From assembly GCA_937930235.1 (NCBI GenBank), contig CALGLJ010000037.1, positions 1 through 41,877 of the forward strand: DNA of 41,877 bases. Reading direction: 5' to 3'. The position numbers were made by a program, and so were the translations under genes. This document shows, in pieces, positions 15,177-25,286 of this stretch; positions within the stretch are counted from its first letter, which is position 1, and each line of letters begins with the position of its first letter. This DNA comes from an uncultured Verrucomicrobiales bacterium. Lineage in GTDB: Bacteria; Verrucomicrobiota; Verrucomicrobiia; Verrucomicrobiales; Akkermansiaceae. The notes under the pieces were generated by a model. It ran no database searches. It was not told where the DNA came from and saw only the letters and a list, made by a program, of their open reading frames with translations.

Positions 15177-16652
15177 TTAGAATGTATTGGGCTTGAGGAA
15201 GCCGATCGGAAAGGTGGATGGATCGGAGGCGTCCACATTTGCCACGTTGTAGAAGTTATTTAAATTTGGAAGCACGGTTTCGAAGTTAGCACTTCCTTTG
15301 AGGCCAAACCAGAGAAGGAGTTCAGCGACGAGACTATCGACTGAAGTGGAGGGGATGATACGTCCTCCCCGGCTGACGTAGTTTGGATTCGAATCATTGA
15401 ATGTCAGGTCTGGAAATTGTCCCAGAACTTTTCCGCCATCGACGGCTTCTCCAAAGACCATTTGATTTCCTCCCCATGCGTGATCTGAGCCTCCTCCATT
15501 GGAGCGCAGGGTTCGTGCAAAATCAGAAGCGGTGAAGGTCATGACCGAATCAGCAAGACCAAGCTCTTCCAATCCATCTTGGAAGGCCTTGATAGCAGGG
15601 GCGAGTTCGGAAAGGCGGTCGTTCTGGGGACCGAGAAGTTGACTATGATGATCCCATCCCCCGAAGCTGATAAAAATGGTCTGGCGGCGAAGGCCGAGTT
15701 CAGGTCGGAGTTGGATCATCCGGAGAGCATTTTTAAGATCACGCCCAGCGCTCGTACTGGGGAAGTCGGTATTCACAAAATTGTCATCGAGACTGTCGAA
15801 CTGTTCCTGAACGAATTCTTGTTCGTTAATGCTTTGATTGGTGAGTTCAGCAAAGGCCTTCTCCATCATGTTGGCATATTCTTGCTCCATGAGTGATTTT
15901 ACGGCGACATTCTTTTGAAAAGTGGGGTGGCTTTCATTGTTGCTCGATTGTGAAAAAGTGAGACCACCATTTTGATTCATGACGAACTGCGAGGTCTCAC
16001 GACCGACTTGGAAGATGTTATTACCCGCAAACGAGAGGCTCATTGAGGTGACATTCTGATTGTGGGTGCAGTGGAGGACATCCGCGATGCGTCCGGCCCA
16101 TCCAGTGAGCCGGGTATCACCTTGGGGAAGGGAGGTTTGCCATTGCTCAGTCTGGTCACTGTGAGAGAAAAGATTTTGCGGAAGGGCATGCGCTTCGTTC
16201 TCAAAGTCCGCCCTGGTTGTCGGTTGAACGAGGGTGCCAATGTTTGCGATAAAGGAGAGTCGGCGCTTCGAGGCATCACCGCCTAGACCATTGAAGAGTT
16301 CTTGATAGGCGCTGGTGGCGGGGTGGAGCCCATAGAGCTCGCCATCTCCTCCTGCAACCTGGTTGATGGGGAGAAGATCGTCTTGCGGTAGGGAAATATC
16401 AGTCCGGACATTTCGATACGAATTATAGCGGGCATTGTCTCTGGGAACGATGACGTTGTAGGAATCGATGCCACCGTGGAGGAAGATGCACACGAGGGTC
16501 TTCCGATCATTGCCAGGGGCGGAGGGAAGTCCTGCCGCGACGGCTTGATTCGCCATTTTGAGATTCAGCAGAGTGGACATGATGGCGGAAGAACCAAGAG
16601 CTGCGCAGGGAGCGCCTTGGAGAAAATCGCGTCGTGTTTTTTGAGAACTCAT
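15177..16652 (-). CDS. DUF1501 protein, Tat-exported
   Basis: The 491-residue protein opens with a twin-arginine signal (KTRRDFLQGAPCAALGSSA). Family signatures are CIFLHGGIDSYNVIVPRDNARY near 50-72, and a metallo-hydrolase-like region with SFGGWDHHSQLLG, FTASDFARTLRSNGGGSDHAWGG and FGEAVDGGKVLG. DUF1501 is distantly related to the alkaline phosphatase/sulfatase fold; its substrate is unknown. In Planctomycetota, Verrucomicrobiota and others the gene habitually sits beside a DUF1800 gene, as here, where the DUF1800 stop is 29 nt upstream. The Tat motif implies that it folds in the cytoplasm, perhaps with a metal, before export. Confidence 0.92.
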   Translation of the reverse strand: MSSQKTRRDFLQGAPCAALGSSAIMSTLLNLKMANQAVAAGLPSAPGNDRKTLVCIFLHGGIDSYNVIVPRDNARYNSYRNVRTDISLPQDDLLPINQVAGGDGELYGLHPATSAYQELFNGLGGDASKRRLSFIANIGTLVQPTTRADFENEAHALPQNLFSHSDQTEQWQTSLPQGDTRLTGWAGRIADVLHCTHNQNVTSMSLSFAGNNIFQVGRETSQFVMNQNGGLTFSQSSNNESHPTFQKNVAVKSLMEQEYANMMEKAFAELTNQSINEQEFVQEQFDSLDDNFVNTDFPSTSAGRDLKNALRMIQLRPELGLRRQTIFISFGGWDHHSQLLGPQNDRLSELAPAIKAFQDGLEELGLADSVMTFTASDFARTLRSNGGGSDHAWGGNQMVFGEAVDGGKVLGQFPDLTFNDSNPNYVSRGGRIIPSTSVDSLVAELLLWFGLKGSANFETVLPNLNNFYNVANVDASDPSTFPIGFLKPNTF

Positions 16653-16681
16653 AGTCTAGTAAGGTGTAAGAAATTTGCGGA

Positions 16682-19600
16682 TTAACGTTGGGTCGCTCCT
16701 TCGGGAGACATGGCGGCAAGATAGATCGCGAGACGGACCAAGCCCGGTTTGTCATTCTGATCAGCATTGCTCAGGGCAGTGAGGATGATCTCGCGCGTTT
16801 TGGCCGACATCGAGCCAGCGCAGGTGATCAGATTGATCTGGTCGAGAAGGGCTTCGGGCTCATTCACAAAAGGTAAAAAGTCACTCAATTCGGGGGTGAA
16901 GTTCGTCCCTCGGTAGCGTATGATTCCTCGATTCACGGTATCCCAAAGCTGATTGGGGAATGAGATCGAAGTGTAGGAATTTAGTATCTCGAAAGCTGGT
17001 CCGGTGAGATTTCTATCCGAAAGCTCTCCTTGAGGGGAGTAGTCAGGGCGGAAGAAATTGAAGACCGAGGGAGAATAGAGAGGCATTTGGAGAGAGGTAT
17101 TGAAGTAGTTTCCATTATCCCACCAGAGGAGATCTCCCGAGCGGTTGAGCTTTAGAATACGAGCCAGATGCATACTGCGGATCACTGGTTCACGGAAGAT
17201 ACCGTATTCTGATCTTAAGGAGGCGGCGGGATCTCGTGCTTCCGGGTCGAGGAGAATGGCTTTGATGACTGCTTTTAAATCACCGGGACGACGAGTTCCG
17301 TCTCCGATAAAAACCTGTGATACTCGGGTCACGTATTCGGGAGAAGGATTCGAGGTGACGAGGAATTGAATGAGAGCTTTAGAAATAAATGGGGCGCAAC
17401 TTGGATGGGCCACTAGATGTCGGATGGTATCACGAATATCCTGCAGCCCATTCTCCATCGAGGGTTCGCGCTTGGGAATGACAAAACCATTCAGCAGGCG
17501 TTTCGAATCAAAATCGTGATAATCAGGGAACATATCCATCGCCGGCTGAAAGTGGGCGTCGAGGTATCCACCGCCACCCCAACGTTGATTGCCGAACCAT
17601 AGCCCGGTGAAGACCCGGGCGAACTCGGTGACATCGTCATTGTTGTATGTAGGAATGTCATTACCCGACTGGTCTTTCTTACGAGTGCCGTCGAGGTTGA
17701 GCTCCCAGAGACCGATACTGAAGAGTTGCTGGACTTCACGTGCGAAGTTTTCATCGGGAAAGCGATTGATTGAGGGGTCCGCTTTTTGGTTTCCGATACT
17801 CGAAAGATACGATCCCATAATCGGGCTCATGGTGACTCCATAGAGAAGGTCTTCGTAATTGCCAAAAGCTTGGTCGACAAATTGATCGTAATATTTAGCG
17901 ATGCTGTGAGGACGATTTCCGATTTGTCCATCCTGGCGTGAGACCACGAGGATTTGTGAAAGGGCAAAAGCCACTCGTTGCCGCAGTTGATCCGGGCCTG
18001 AGATCGCGGCGCGGGCAAAGGAGGTTTGGATGTTATTGGCGTGGACTGTCAGGTTGTTGGGACTGTTATTATAAGTATCCAACATAACGCGTGGTCCTTC
18101 AAAATCGGCGGTGATCTCACGAAGGTAGGTGCGATGTCGAGTCGCTGGTTGGTTTTCGATCTGGTCATCAATCCATGCCGCAATTCCCATTTGTTGCACC
18201 TGGCGAATCTCTTGCAGAGTCGGGCCAAAGCTTGCCTGCATGAGGAGACGTGCTGCACTCCGAGGGGAGATGTTAGTTGCGGTGGCTCCGCTGTTCAGAT
18301 CGGCACGGTCTTCGATCAGGGCGACAAAGGCGGAGTAATCTCCGGGAATGGTGCCGTCTGGCGTTCCGTCTTGATCGAGATCATAAGGAACGGGGCGACT
18401 GATCGAGTTGCCTGCGCTCGGACTGGTACCAAGGAGGATTTCCTCCCAGTTAGTGAGCCCATCTCCATCAGAATCAAGGTCTGATAAGACCACACGATAG
18501 AAATTTTTATCACTGGTGCCGGGCGTGATTGAGAGTGAGTAAATGTCTCCGAGGGCTTGGGGAGATTCTGGATGATTACGGAAACCGCTTAAGTCGTTCG
18601 AGGACATCAGAGTCTGATTTTTTCCGAAGAGGCGTGGATATTGAAGGGTGAGATGATCTTCGGAATTATCGTTTCCGCTGCTCTTGCTCATGCGAATCCT
18701 AAAGTGAGAGGCGCTATCCAGCGGGTCAGTTCCCATGATGGATTCTTCTAAATTCGTATAGCCATCTCCATCAGAGTCTGCTCCCGCACTCAGTCCTGAA
18801 ATTTGATACCGGGCTTCCCAGAGATCGGGAAGGTTGTTGTTGTTTAGATCCGTATTACGAGATGGGGCGGATGCGAGGTGATGCGGACGACTTTGGGCGG
18901 AAAGAGGGTCTGAGAATTGGTCCCGTTCGACCTTGTCTGAAATGAGATCATTATCAGAATCAGGGTTTCTGGGGAGCGTGCCGAGGTCAAATTCATCGAC
19001 ATTAGAGAGGCCATCTTGATCGAAATCCTGTCCGGCATCATCGACGAGGTTGGGGTTGAAACCGTGGGTTATTTCCCAGGCGTCTGGCATGCCGTCATTG
19101 TCACTATCTTGATAAGCAGAGAAAGAGGGGAGGGTGTGCAGAAGTTTCTTGGTGCGGAAAATTCGTACCCCGTATCCGGTGTTGAAGTCAGTCAATCCTG
19201 GATTATCACGGGTGCCCCACTCTGCGGTTTGATTTGCGATTCCCGCACTCAGGGTGACGTTTTCAAATGTGAAATCGAGGACATTGATATTGGTCCGTTG
19301 GTTGATAATGAAGAGGCCAAGGCTCCAAGCGCCTGCATTACGATCAGCGACCAGACGAAACGTGAGAGGATCAGAAAGATCGTGAGAACCTCGCCCGGCA
19401 AATCCTAGATCCCGGTAAGCATCTTCATCCTGGGGAGTGGAGACATAGATACTGCGTCCATTTTCTTGTACAATGCCATCCGTACTTGTGATGGAGGCAC
19501 TCGCAATCAGGCGGCCTTCGCGCTCTCGTAAGCGGAAACGAAGAGGTCGGTATCCTTCTGCGCTTAAGTTAAAAGTCAGCCACTCAAGAAGGGTCCGATC

Positions 19601-21625
19601 ACTTCCGCCACGCGTTTCTGGGGAAGAGAAATGATCAATTACGAGTTGAATGTCGGTGTCTTCCCATAAGAAGCGATTGCTATTCGGATAGCTTGCCGCA
19701 CTTGCTTGAACTACGCTGCTGTCTTCGGGATCGGAATGTGCCTCTCGCTCTTCGAAATCATTGAGTCCATCGTTGTCTGAATCTGCGCTGAGGGGATCAC
19801 TGGGAAGTGCTCCCAAAAGCTCATCGCTATCCGAAATGCCATCATCGTCAGAATCTCCATAATTTGGAGATGTCCCAGCCTCTTGTTCTCCGAGATCATT
19901 GAGCCCGTCATGATCAGAGTCAGGGTTTTGCGGGTCACTTCCCAGTGCGAATTCTTCGGCAAGGTTTAATCCGTCTCCATCGAGGTCCGTGGTAGCATTT
20001 GAGAGGGTGGCATTGGTGCGATGGCGTAATTCCCAGAAGTCTGGCACCTGATCCCCATCACTGTCAGGGGTTCGATTGACGAGCTGGATGCCTGAGAATC
20101 CCGACTGATTATTCAGGCGTGAAATTGCTAAGACTTGCGAGGGGCCGGTGAGATTTTCGTAAACGATGACATTGGCGCGCGGAGCTCTTTCGCTGGCTGC
20201 CCTACGGTGTTCGCGAAAGTAAACACGATCTCCAACGGCGAGTGGACTGACCTCACGCTCATCACCGCCATTGCGTGTGACGAGTCCCTGCGGGTCCGTG
20301 GTATTAGATGAGACGTAGACGTAGAGATCGTAGCTAGAATAAGGAATGTTAGAGAGGGTGATCGTGGCAGGTTTCTGGATGCTTTGACCGGCGTCGTTTC
20401 GTCCGGTCGCATTATTGAGGAAACTGCTGAGGAGGTTAGTAGCTAGAGATTGATCGGTTTCGGTGTAGCTACAGCCATCATAGGTGAAGGTGAAATTTAA
20501 GCTCGTGATTTGACCGGCAGCATCCACGAGTTGACTACTCATGGGCGAGAAGATGTCATCTTTCCCTCCTTGTAAGAGAGGCCTGCTGCTACCGACTCCG
20601 TATCGTCTGAGTGGAGTAGTATGATTCCAGTTCGTTTGCGGAATGAGCCCGTTAGTGGCACGGGTGGGCCAGATGCTGCCGTCAGGGTTACCCTCTGAGC
20701 GAAAATTAATGCCGATGCTGCCAGCCCACGCGGGGGGCGTGCTGCTGCTATTTGCCGGGTGATAGCCGGTGGCAACTTCAAACGAATCGGAAGCACCATC
20801 GCCATCAGTATCCCAGAGGGTTGGATCACTGAGAGTTTCCTCCCCATCGAGGAGGCCGTCTTCATCGGAATCCTTCATGAGTGGATCAGTGTTGATTTCT
20901 TCTCCATCTATGAGGCCATCCTGATCTGTGTCTGAAAGCCGAGGATTCGTACCGGCAAGAAACTCTGCGAGTGTCGAGAGCGAATCGTCATCAAAGTCTG
21001 CGGCGGCATCGGTAGGATCAAGATCAGAGAGTTGATAAATCGTTTCCCAGAAGAGTGGGAGTTGATCGTTATCTTGATCTTGGAGCGCGGTGGCATCCAG
21101 TTGTACTTCTAGGAAATCAAATTGGACGAACGAGTTGGGAGATTCACCAGTGCGCTCGATTTTTAAAGCGTTCTCTCCTGTGAGGATGGTTTCATTTGTG
21201 AGGGGGATTTCAAAGACGTAATCCAGTTCGGAGCTAAAGCGCGGAGTGGTGTGTGCTACCGTTCCCCCGTTTAAGCTGAACGAAATGACGTGGGAGTCAT
21301 CACCATCATTACCACCAGCCCAGATGAAATCAGCCCGAATTTTCAGAATCCCCGTATTCAGGGCTTGGCTTGCAGTGAGAGGAAAATAGAGGACATTGAT
21401 CGGATCGTTGCTTGTCAGGGCCCGTTCGAAATTTTCGAGCTCTTCGCTTCCGACGTAAAAGTGATCATCTTTGATGGTTGCAGAGCCAGGTCCAGAATCG
21501 ATTTGTCCATTTTCGCTGCTGAATTCACTTGGGTTGCTGTTATCCTCTCCCAGAGTGAAGAGTGTTTCAAATGAAGCGAAACAAGGCAGGGAAGCTGCAA
21601 GGTAAAGTAAGCTCGTCGTTCTCAT
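16682..21625 (-). CDS. Giant secreted DUF1800 protein with TSP3 calcium repeats
   Basis: The 1647-residue protein has a signal peptide (residues 1-18 or so, LLYLAASLPCFA) and a beta-rich region to about 178. Clusters of thrombospondin type 3-like DxDxDGxxD repeats lie near 179-291, 515-637, 837-972 and 1049-1090 (for example DSDNDGLNDFEE and DTDGDGASDSFE). Between them lie two beta-rich, possibly carbohydrate-binding or Ig-like regions (295-515, 640-835). The C-terminal 520 residues are the DUF1800 domain (LLMQASFGPTLQEIR, FAREVQQLFSIGLWELNLDG, EFARVFTGLWFG). TSP3 repeats bind calcium and stiffen extracellular proteins. It is first in a unit with DUF1501; promoter elements must lie in 21626-21727, shared with uvrB. 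Confidence 0.92.
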   Translation of the reverse strand: MRTTSLLYLAASLPCFASFETLFTLGEDNSNPSEFSSENGQIDSGPGSATIKDDHFYVGSEELENFERALTSNDPINVLYFPLTASQALNTGILKIRADFIWAGGNDGDDSHVISFSLNGGTVAHTTPRFSSELDYVFEIPLTNETILTGENALKIERTGESPNSFVQFDFLEVQLDATALQDQDNDQLPLFWETIYQLSDLDPTDAAADFDDDSLSTLAEFLAGTNPRLSDTDQDGLIDGEEINTDPLMKDSDEDGLLDGEETLSDPTLWDTDGDGASDSFEVATGYHPANSSSTPPAWAGSIGINFRSEGNPDGSIWPTRATNGLIPQTNWNHTTPLRRYGVGSSRPLLQGGKDDIFSPMSSQLVDAAGQITSLNFTFTYDGCSYTETDQSLATNLLSSFLNNATGRNDAGQSIQKPATITLSNIPYSSYDLYVYVSSNTTDPQGLVTRNGGDEREVSPLAVGDRVYFREHRRAASERAPRANVIVYENLTGPSQVLAISRLNNQSGFSGIQLVNRTPDSDGDQVPDFWELRHRTNATLSNATTDLDGDGLNLAEEFALGSDPQNPDSDHDGLNDLGEQEAGTSPNYGDSDDDGISDSDELLGALPSDPLSADSDNDGLNDFEEREAHSDPEDSSVVQASAASYPNSNRFLWEDTDIQLVIDHFSSPETRGGSDRTLLEWLTFNLSAEGYRPLRFRLREREGRLIASASITSTDGIVQENGRSIYVSTPQDEDAYRDLGFAGRGSHDLSDPLTFRLVADRNAGAWSLGLFIINQRTNINVLDFTFENVTLSAGIANQTAEWGTRDNPGLTDFNTGYGVRIFRTKKLLHTLPSFSAYQDSDNDGMPDAWEITHGFNPNLVDDAGQDFDQDGLSNVDEFDLGTLPRNPDSDNDLISDKVERDQFSDPLSAQSRPHHLASAPSRNTDLNNNNLPDLWEARYQISGLSAGADSDGDGYTNLEESIMGTDPLDSASHFRIRMSKSSGNDNSEDHLTLQYPRLFGKNQTLMSSNDLSGFRNHPESPQALGDIYSLSITPGTSDKNFYRVVLSDLDSDGDGLTNWEEILLGTSPSAGNSISRPVPYDLDQDGTPDGTIPGDYSAFVALIEDRADLNSGATATNISPRSAARLLMQASFGPTLQEIRQVQQMGIAAWIDDQIENQPATRHRTYLREITADFEGPRVMLDTYNNSPNNLTVHANNIQTSFARAAISGPDQLRQRVAFALSQILVVSRQDGQIGNRPHSIAKYYDQFVDQAFGNYEDLLYGVTMSPIMGSYLSSIGNQKADPSINRFPDENFAREVQQLFSIGLWELNLDGTRKKDQSGNDIPTYNNDDVTEFARVFTGLWFGNQRWGGGGYLDAHFQPAMDMFPDYHDFDSKRLLNGFVIPKREPSMENGLQDIRDTIRHLVAHPSCAPFISKALIQFLVTSNPSPEYVTRVSQVFIGDGTRRPGDLKAVIKAILLDPEARDPAASLRSEYGIFREPVIRSMHLARILKLNRSGDLLWWDNGNYFNTSLQMPLYSPSVFNFFRPDYSPQGELSDRNLTGPAFEILNSYTSISFPNQLWDTVNRGIIRYRGTNFTPELSDFLPFVNEPEALLDQINLITCAGSMSAKTREIILTALSNADQNDKPGLVRLAIYLAAMSPEGATQR

Positions 21626-21727
21626 AGTGGCGGTAGTTGGTAGCCAGGGGGGAACTTTGACTCAAATTTCATCGTAGCACATTCTCCCGGAGGTGGACAA
21701 CTCTAAATCAACCATTAAGTTGCCGTC

Positions 21728-23923
21728 GTGAATTTTCGTCTTGTAAGTGAATTTGGTCCCAAAGGAGATCAGGAGCAAGCGATAGAGAAGCTGCTTCGGT
21801 CTCTTGATGCCGGAAATCGGCACCAAACTTTGCTGGGAGTGACCGGCTCCGGAAAGACATTTTCGATGGCCAATATCATTGAGCGAGTGGGGAAGCCGAC
21901 TCTGATTATGAGTCACAATAAGACGCTTGCAGCTCAGCTGTATTCTGAGTTTAAGGCCTTTTTCCCTGATAATGCGGTGGAATACTTTGTTTCTTATTTC
22001 GACTACTATCAGCCCGAGGCTTACATCCCACGATCCGATACTTATATTGAAAAAGACTCATCGATTAACGAAGAGATTGAACGTCTTCGGCTCAGCACGA
22101 TGGGATCTCTCATCACACGGGATGATGTAATCGTCGTTGCCAGTGTGAGCTGTATTTATGGTTTGGGTAGTCCAGAGGATTACAAGGAAATGATGTTTGG
22201 CATTCGAAATGGTCAAGAAATGGGCCGGGACGAATTTTTAGGGAAATTGGTAAGCCTTCTCTTTGAACGCAATGATGTGGCCTTTTCGCGAGGGCATTTC
22301 CGGGTGAGGGGAGATGTCGTGGAAGTGCGTCCGGCCTATCTGGATGAGGTGGCCATTCGCGTCGAGTTTTTTGGAGATGAAATCGATCGCATTACGGCAG
22401 TTGATGTTATGAGTGGCCATGTCATCAACGAGGAGACTCACTACGTCTTTTTCCCAGCCAAGCAGTTTGTGAGTTCAAAGGATAAGCTGAAGGCAGCCAT
22501 GGTGACGATTCGACAAGAACTAGACGAGCGGATTGCATGGTTTGAAAAAGAAGGGAAACTGATTGAAGCTCAGCGCCTCCGGATGCGGACGGAGTATGAT
22601 TTAGAAATGATGGAGGAGATGGGATTTTGCCAGGGCATCGAAAATTATTCCCGCCATATTACGCAGCGGCAATCCGGTGAGAGGCCCTATACTCTCTTGG
22701 ATTTTTTCCCAGAGGATTACCTCCTGTTAGTCGATGAGAGTCACGTCTCACTACCTCAAATACGAGGCATGTTTGAAGGTGATAAGAGCCGTAAGTCCGT
22801 GCTGGTTGAACATGGTTTTCGGCTTCCCAGTGCGATGGATAATCGACCCTTACGCTTTGATGAATACATGCGCATGACGCAGCGGCGTCTCTATGTGAGC
22901 GCGACTCCCGGACCTTTTGAGATCTTAAATTCCCGCGCAGATAATCGCGGATTCATTGCTGTGAAAGCCCGCAATGATGAGGGGTATGATGCTCACCGAC
23001 TCAAGAATATGAAGGTGGAACCCAGCGGATCGACTCAATCCGTAGAGGATTTTGATGTGACCGGAGGGCAGCCGCTCATTGTGGAGCAGATCATTCGTCC
23101 TACGGGATTGATTGATCCCGTTCTTACCATCCGACCACTGCAAGATCAGATCGATGAAACGATCGAGCTTTGTCGAGATCGGGTTGAAAAACAGGAGCGG
23201 GTCCTCGTAACGACTTTGACTAAAAGAACGGCGGAAGATCTCACCGAATATCTTCAGGGAGTTGATCTCCGGGTGCGTTACATCCACTCCGATGTTGATG
23301 CCATTGAGCGTGTTGAAATTTTACGCGCCTTGAGAGCAGGAGAATGTGACATTCTCGTCGGAATCAACCTTCTGCGAGAGGGGCTTGATCTTCCCGAAGT
23401 ATCGCTCGTTTGCATCCTGGATGCGGATAAAGAAGGATTTCTTCGCAACGAAACCAGCTTAATCCAAACTGCCGGGCGAGCCGCTCGCCATATTAACGGA
23501 GAGTGTGTGCTTTTTGCGGACACCATGACCGACTCAATCCAGCAGCTCGTCACGGTGACGGAGCACCGTCGGAAGATCCAGCTTGCGCATAATGAAGAGC
23601 ATGGAATCACTCCCAAGAGCGTGAAGCGAGCGGTGCAAAAGAGCCTCGGAGACCGAGAGGCAACCACTCAAGAAGCGAAGAAGTTGAACACGCAGATGGT
23701 AGCAGAAGATGAAATGGTCTATAATGCCGTCGCGGTCATTCAAGAAATGGAGGAGGAGATGCAGAAAGCCTCGGCTAAGCTGGAGTTTGAAAAAGCGGCG
23801 CATCTGAGGGATCAGATCTCGGAACTCAAACGGCGAGCCCAGATCGATCAACCAGAGGTCGACAAAAAATCACCCAAGAAAAAGGTGAAGTATCAGCTCA
23901 AAAAATTTCCCAAGAAGCCCTAA
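21728..23923 (+). CDS. uvrB: Excinuclease ABC subunit B
   Basis: The 731-residue protein is the damage-verifying helicase of nucleotide excision repair; it receives lesions from UvrA and recruits UvrC. Visible are Walker A GVTGSGKT (K43), the beta-hairpin region YFDYYQPEAYIP, the DEAD-like box DESH (336-339), helicase motifs SATPGPFE, GINLLREGLDLPEVSLV and QTAGRAARH, and the C-terminal UVR motif (LEFEKAAHLRDQISELK). A basic tail of about 30 residues follows (KKSPKKKVKYQLKKFPKK). The start is GTG at 21728, the start that aligns with the conserved F.L.SEF…GDQ N-terminus. It is transcribed alone, divergent from the DUF1800 gene, with a strong terminator after it. Confidence 0.98.
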   Translation: MNFRLVSEFGPKGDQEQAIEKLLRSLDAGNRHQTLLGVTGSGKTFSMANIIERVGKPTLIMSHNKTLAAQLYSEFKAFFPDNAVEYFVSYFDYYQPEAYIPRSDTYIEKDSSINEEIERLRLSTMGSLITRDDVIVVASVSCIYGLGSPEDYKEMMFGIRNGQEMGRDEFLGKLVSLLFERNDVAFSRGHFRVRGDVVEVRPAYLDEVAIRVEFFGDEIDRITAVDVMSGHVINEETHYVFFPAKQFVSSKDKLKAAMVTIRQELDERIAWFEKEGKLIEAQRLRMRTEYDLEMMEEMGFCQGIENYSRHITQRQSGERPYTLLDFFPEDYLLLVDESHVSLPQIRGMFEGDKSRKSVLVEHGFRLPSAMDNRPLRFDEYMRMTQRRLYVSATPGPFEILNSRADNRGFIAVKARNDEGYDAHRLKNMKVEPSGSTQSVEDFDVTGGQPLIVEQIIRPTGLIDPVLTIRPLQDQIDETIELCRDRVEKQERVLVTTLTKRTAEDLTEYLQGVDLRVRYIHSDVDAIERVEILRALRAGECDILVGINLLREGLDLPEVSLVCILDADKEGFLRNETSLIQTAGRAARHINGECVLFADTMTDSIQQLVTVTEHRRKIQLAHNEEHGITPKSVKRAVQKSLGDREATTQEAKKLNTQMVAEDEMVYNAVAVIQEMEEEMQKASAKLEFEKAAHLRDQISELKRRAQIDQPEVDKKSPKKKVKYQLKKFPKKP

Positions 23924-23947
23924 GGGCCTGTCCGGAAGCGCGCTTTC

Positions 23948-23974
23948 GATCTGAAAATGGCTTCAGATTTTTTT
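23948..23974 (+). terminator. Rho-independent terminator after uvrB
   Basis: ATCTGAA (23949-23955) pairs with TTCAGAT (23962-23968) around a six-base loop, and the right arm runs into seven T residues (68-74 of that stretch). It is 25 bases after the stop codon. Confidence 0.88.
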
Positions 23975-24257
23975 GTTTGAAGTGCCAGAGAGGTCTTTTG
24001 AATGAGAGGATGCAGGTGGAGGTCATGATTTTCGAATTTCCGTTAGAAACCAATGACCTATGAGAAAAATAAATAATGGCATGAATTCTGATGCATATAG
24101 TAAATGCCGCAGGGTAGAATATCAGATTCTAACAAGTGATTCTTTGGAAGAGATTTTTTTTAGCCAAAAGTAAACGAGATCATCTGGACCTTGATGAAAA
24201 AATGTGCAAGACTCCATCTCGCAAAGGCCCCCCCCGTAGCAACAACGATAAATAATT
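23975..24257. promoter_or_regulatory. Leader region of the transport/signalling cluster
   Basis: No gene is seen. Two symmetrical sites stand out. AGGTCAT (24020-24026) and ATGACCT (24053-24059) are perfect inverted repeats with a 26-base interval. TAGAAT-N5-ATTCTA (24115-24131) is a 17-bp dyad about 127 bases before the first substrate-binding protein gene, of operator size. A run of eight C (24228-24235) lies in the presumed leader. No clear sigma70 promoter is found and no known riboswitch is recognised. Regulation by a dimeric repressor or activator is inferred. Confidence 0.4.
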
Positions 24258-25250
24258 ATGAAACGAATATTGGCGGCTTTTGCCGTTTTGGGTGCCCAAG
24301 TCTCAGTTTATGCGGAGACGTTGACAATTGGATATAGCGACTGGCCGGGCTGGATCGCGTGGGAGATCGGAATCAAAAAAGGATGGTTCGAGGAAGAGAA
24401 TGCGGATGTGAAATTCGTTTGGATGGACTACGTCGAATCGATGGAAGCTTTCGCCGGAGAAAAGCTAAATGCCGTCTGTATGACGAATGGAGATGCTCTT
24501 GTGACTGGGGCAGGTTCTCTCGGAGAGGGGATTGCGGCTAAAAAGTCGACCTGCATTGTCATTAATGATTTTTCTTACGGGAATGACATGGTGGTAGCGG
24601 CTCCTGGGATCACTAAATTTGCCGACCTAAAAGGAGAACGGGTCGGCTTGGAAGAAGGCTTTGTCCCTCACCTCCTTTTCCTCACCGGAATGGAAGAAGA
24701 AGGGGTGCCTGCAGATTCCATCACTATCGTGAATACTCCTACTAATAAGACCCCGATCTCTCTGAGGGAAGGCTTGGTAAAGGCGGTTTCCGCTTGGCAG
24801 CCTAGTTCAGGAAATGCGCTGAAATCTGTAGAGGGAGCAACAGAGATTTTTTCCTCTGCAGATGTTCCCGGCATTATCTTTGATGGCCTCTATGTTGATC
24901 GGAATCACCTTAAAGAGCATCGTCGGGATTGGCAAAAGGTGGTGAAAGTGTGGTACCGCATCGTGGAGTTCATGAAGAATCCTGACAATGAAGAGGAAGT
25001 GCTGGCAATCCTTTCCAAGAGGGCTGGGCTGACTCCTTCCGAATATGAGGAAATTCTCGAAGGCACTTATATTCTCTCTCTTGAGGAAGCTCAGCGATGC
25101 TGGCATAAGCGCTCAAGCATCAGTTCTATTTATGGGTCCTCAAACTATGTGGATCGATTTAATGTGAAATATGCCGTTTATGATAAAAATCAAGACGTAG
25201 ACAGTTACTACGATGCAAGTTTTCTTCCGAAGCTACCGAAGAAAAAATAA
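24258..25250 (+). CDS. ABC transporter substrate-binding protein (NitT/TauT type), paralogue 1
   Basis: The 330-residue periplasmic binding protein has a signal peptide (residues 1-19, ending VYA-ET) and the NMT1/SsuA-like fold: [47 protein letters not shown] and [11 protein letters not shown]. It is a clear paralogue of 29689-30663. It differs by a short insertion (about 85-95, GSLGEGIAAKKSTC) in the loop before the INDFSYGND strand. Proteins of this class bind nitrate, taurine, sulfonates, amines or similar small molecules; the ligand cannot be read from sequence. It starts the signalling cluster, 36 nt before the sensor kinase gene and far from the permease genes, so it may present a ligand to the kinase rather than only to the transporter. 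Confidence 0.92.
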   Translation: MKRILAAFAVLGAQVSVYAETLTIGYSDWPGWIAWEIGIKKGWFEEENADVKFVWMDYVESMEAFAGEKLNAVCMTNGDALVTGAGSLGEGIAAKKSTCIVINDFSYGNDMVVAAPGITKFADLKGERVGLEEGFVPHLLFLTGMEEEGVPADSITIVNTPTNKTPISLREGLVKAVSAWQPSSGNALKSVEGATEIFSSADVPGIIFDGLYVDRNHLKEHRRDWQKVVKVWYRIVEFMKNPDNEEEVLAILSKRAGLTPSEYEEILEGTYILSLEEAQRCWHKRSSISSIYGSSNYVDRFNVKYAVYDKNQDVDSYYDASFLPKLPKKK

Positions 25251-25286
25251 CAAACTGCATTCCATTTAATCCACACCACATTAATC

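Noticed and set aside
21657-21685. Promoter for uvrB at TTGACT with a 17-base spacer
   Set aside because: The matching -10 hexamer would be CATTCT, which fits the consensus at only three positions.
24228-24235. Run of eight C as a phase-variable tract
   Set aside because: It lies in a presumed leader, is short, and no promoter spacing or reading frame depends on it.
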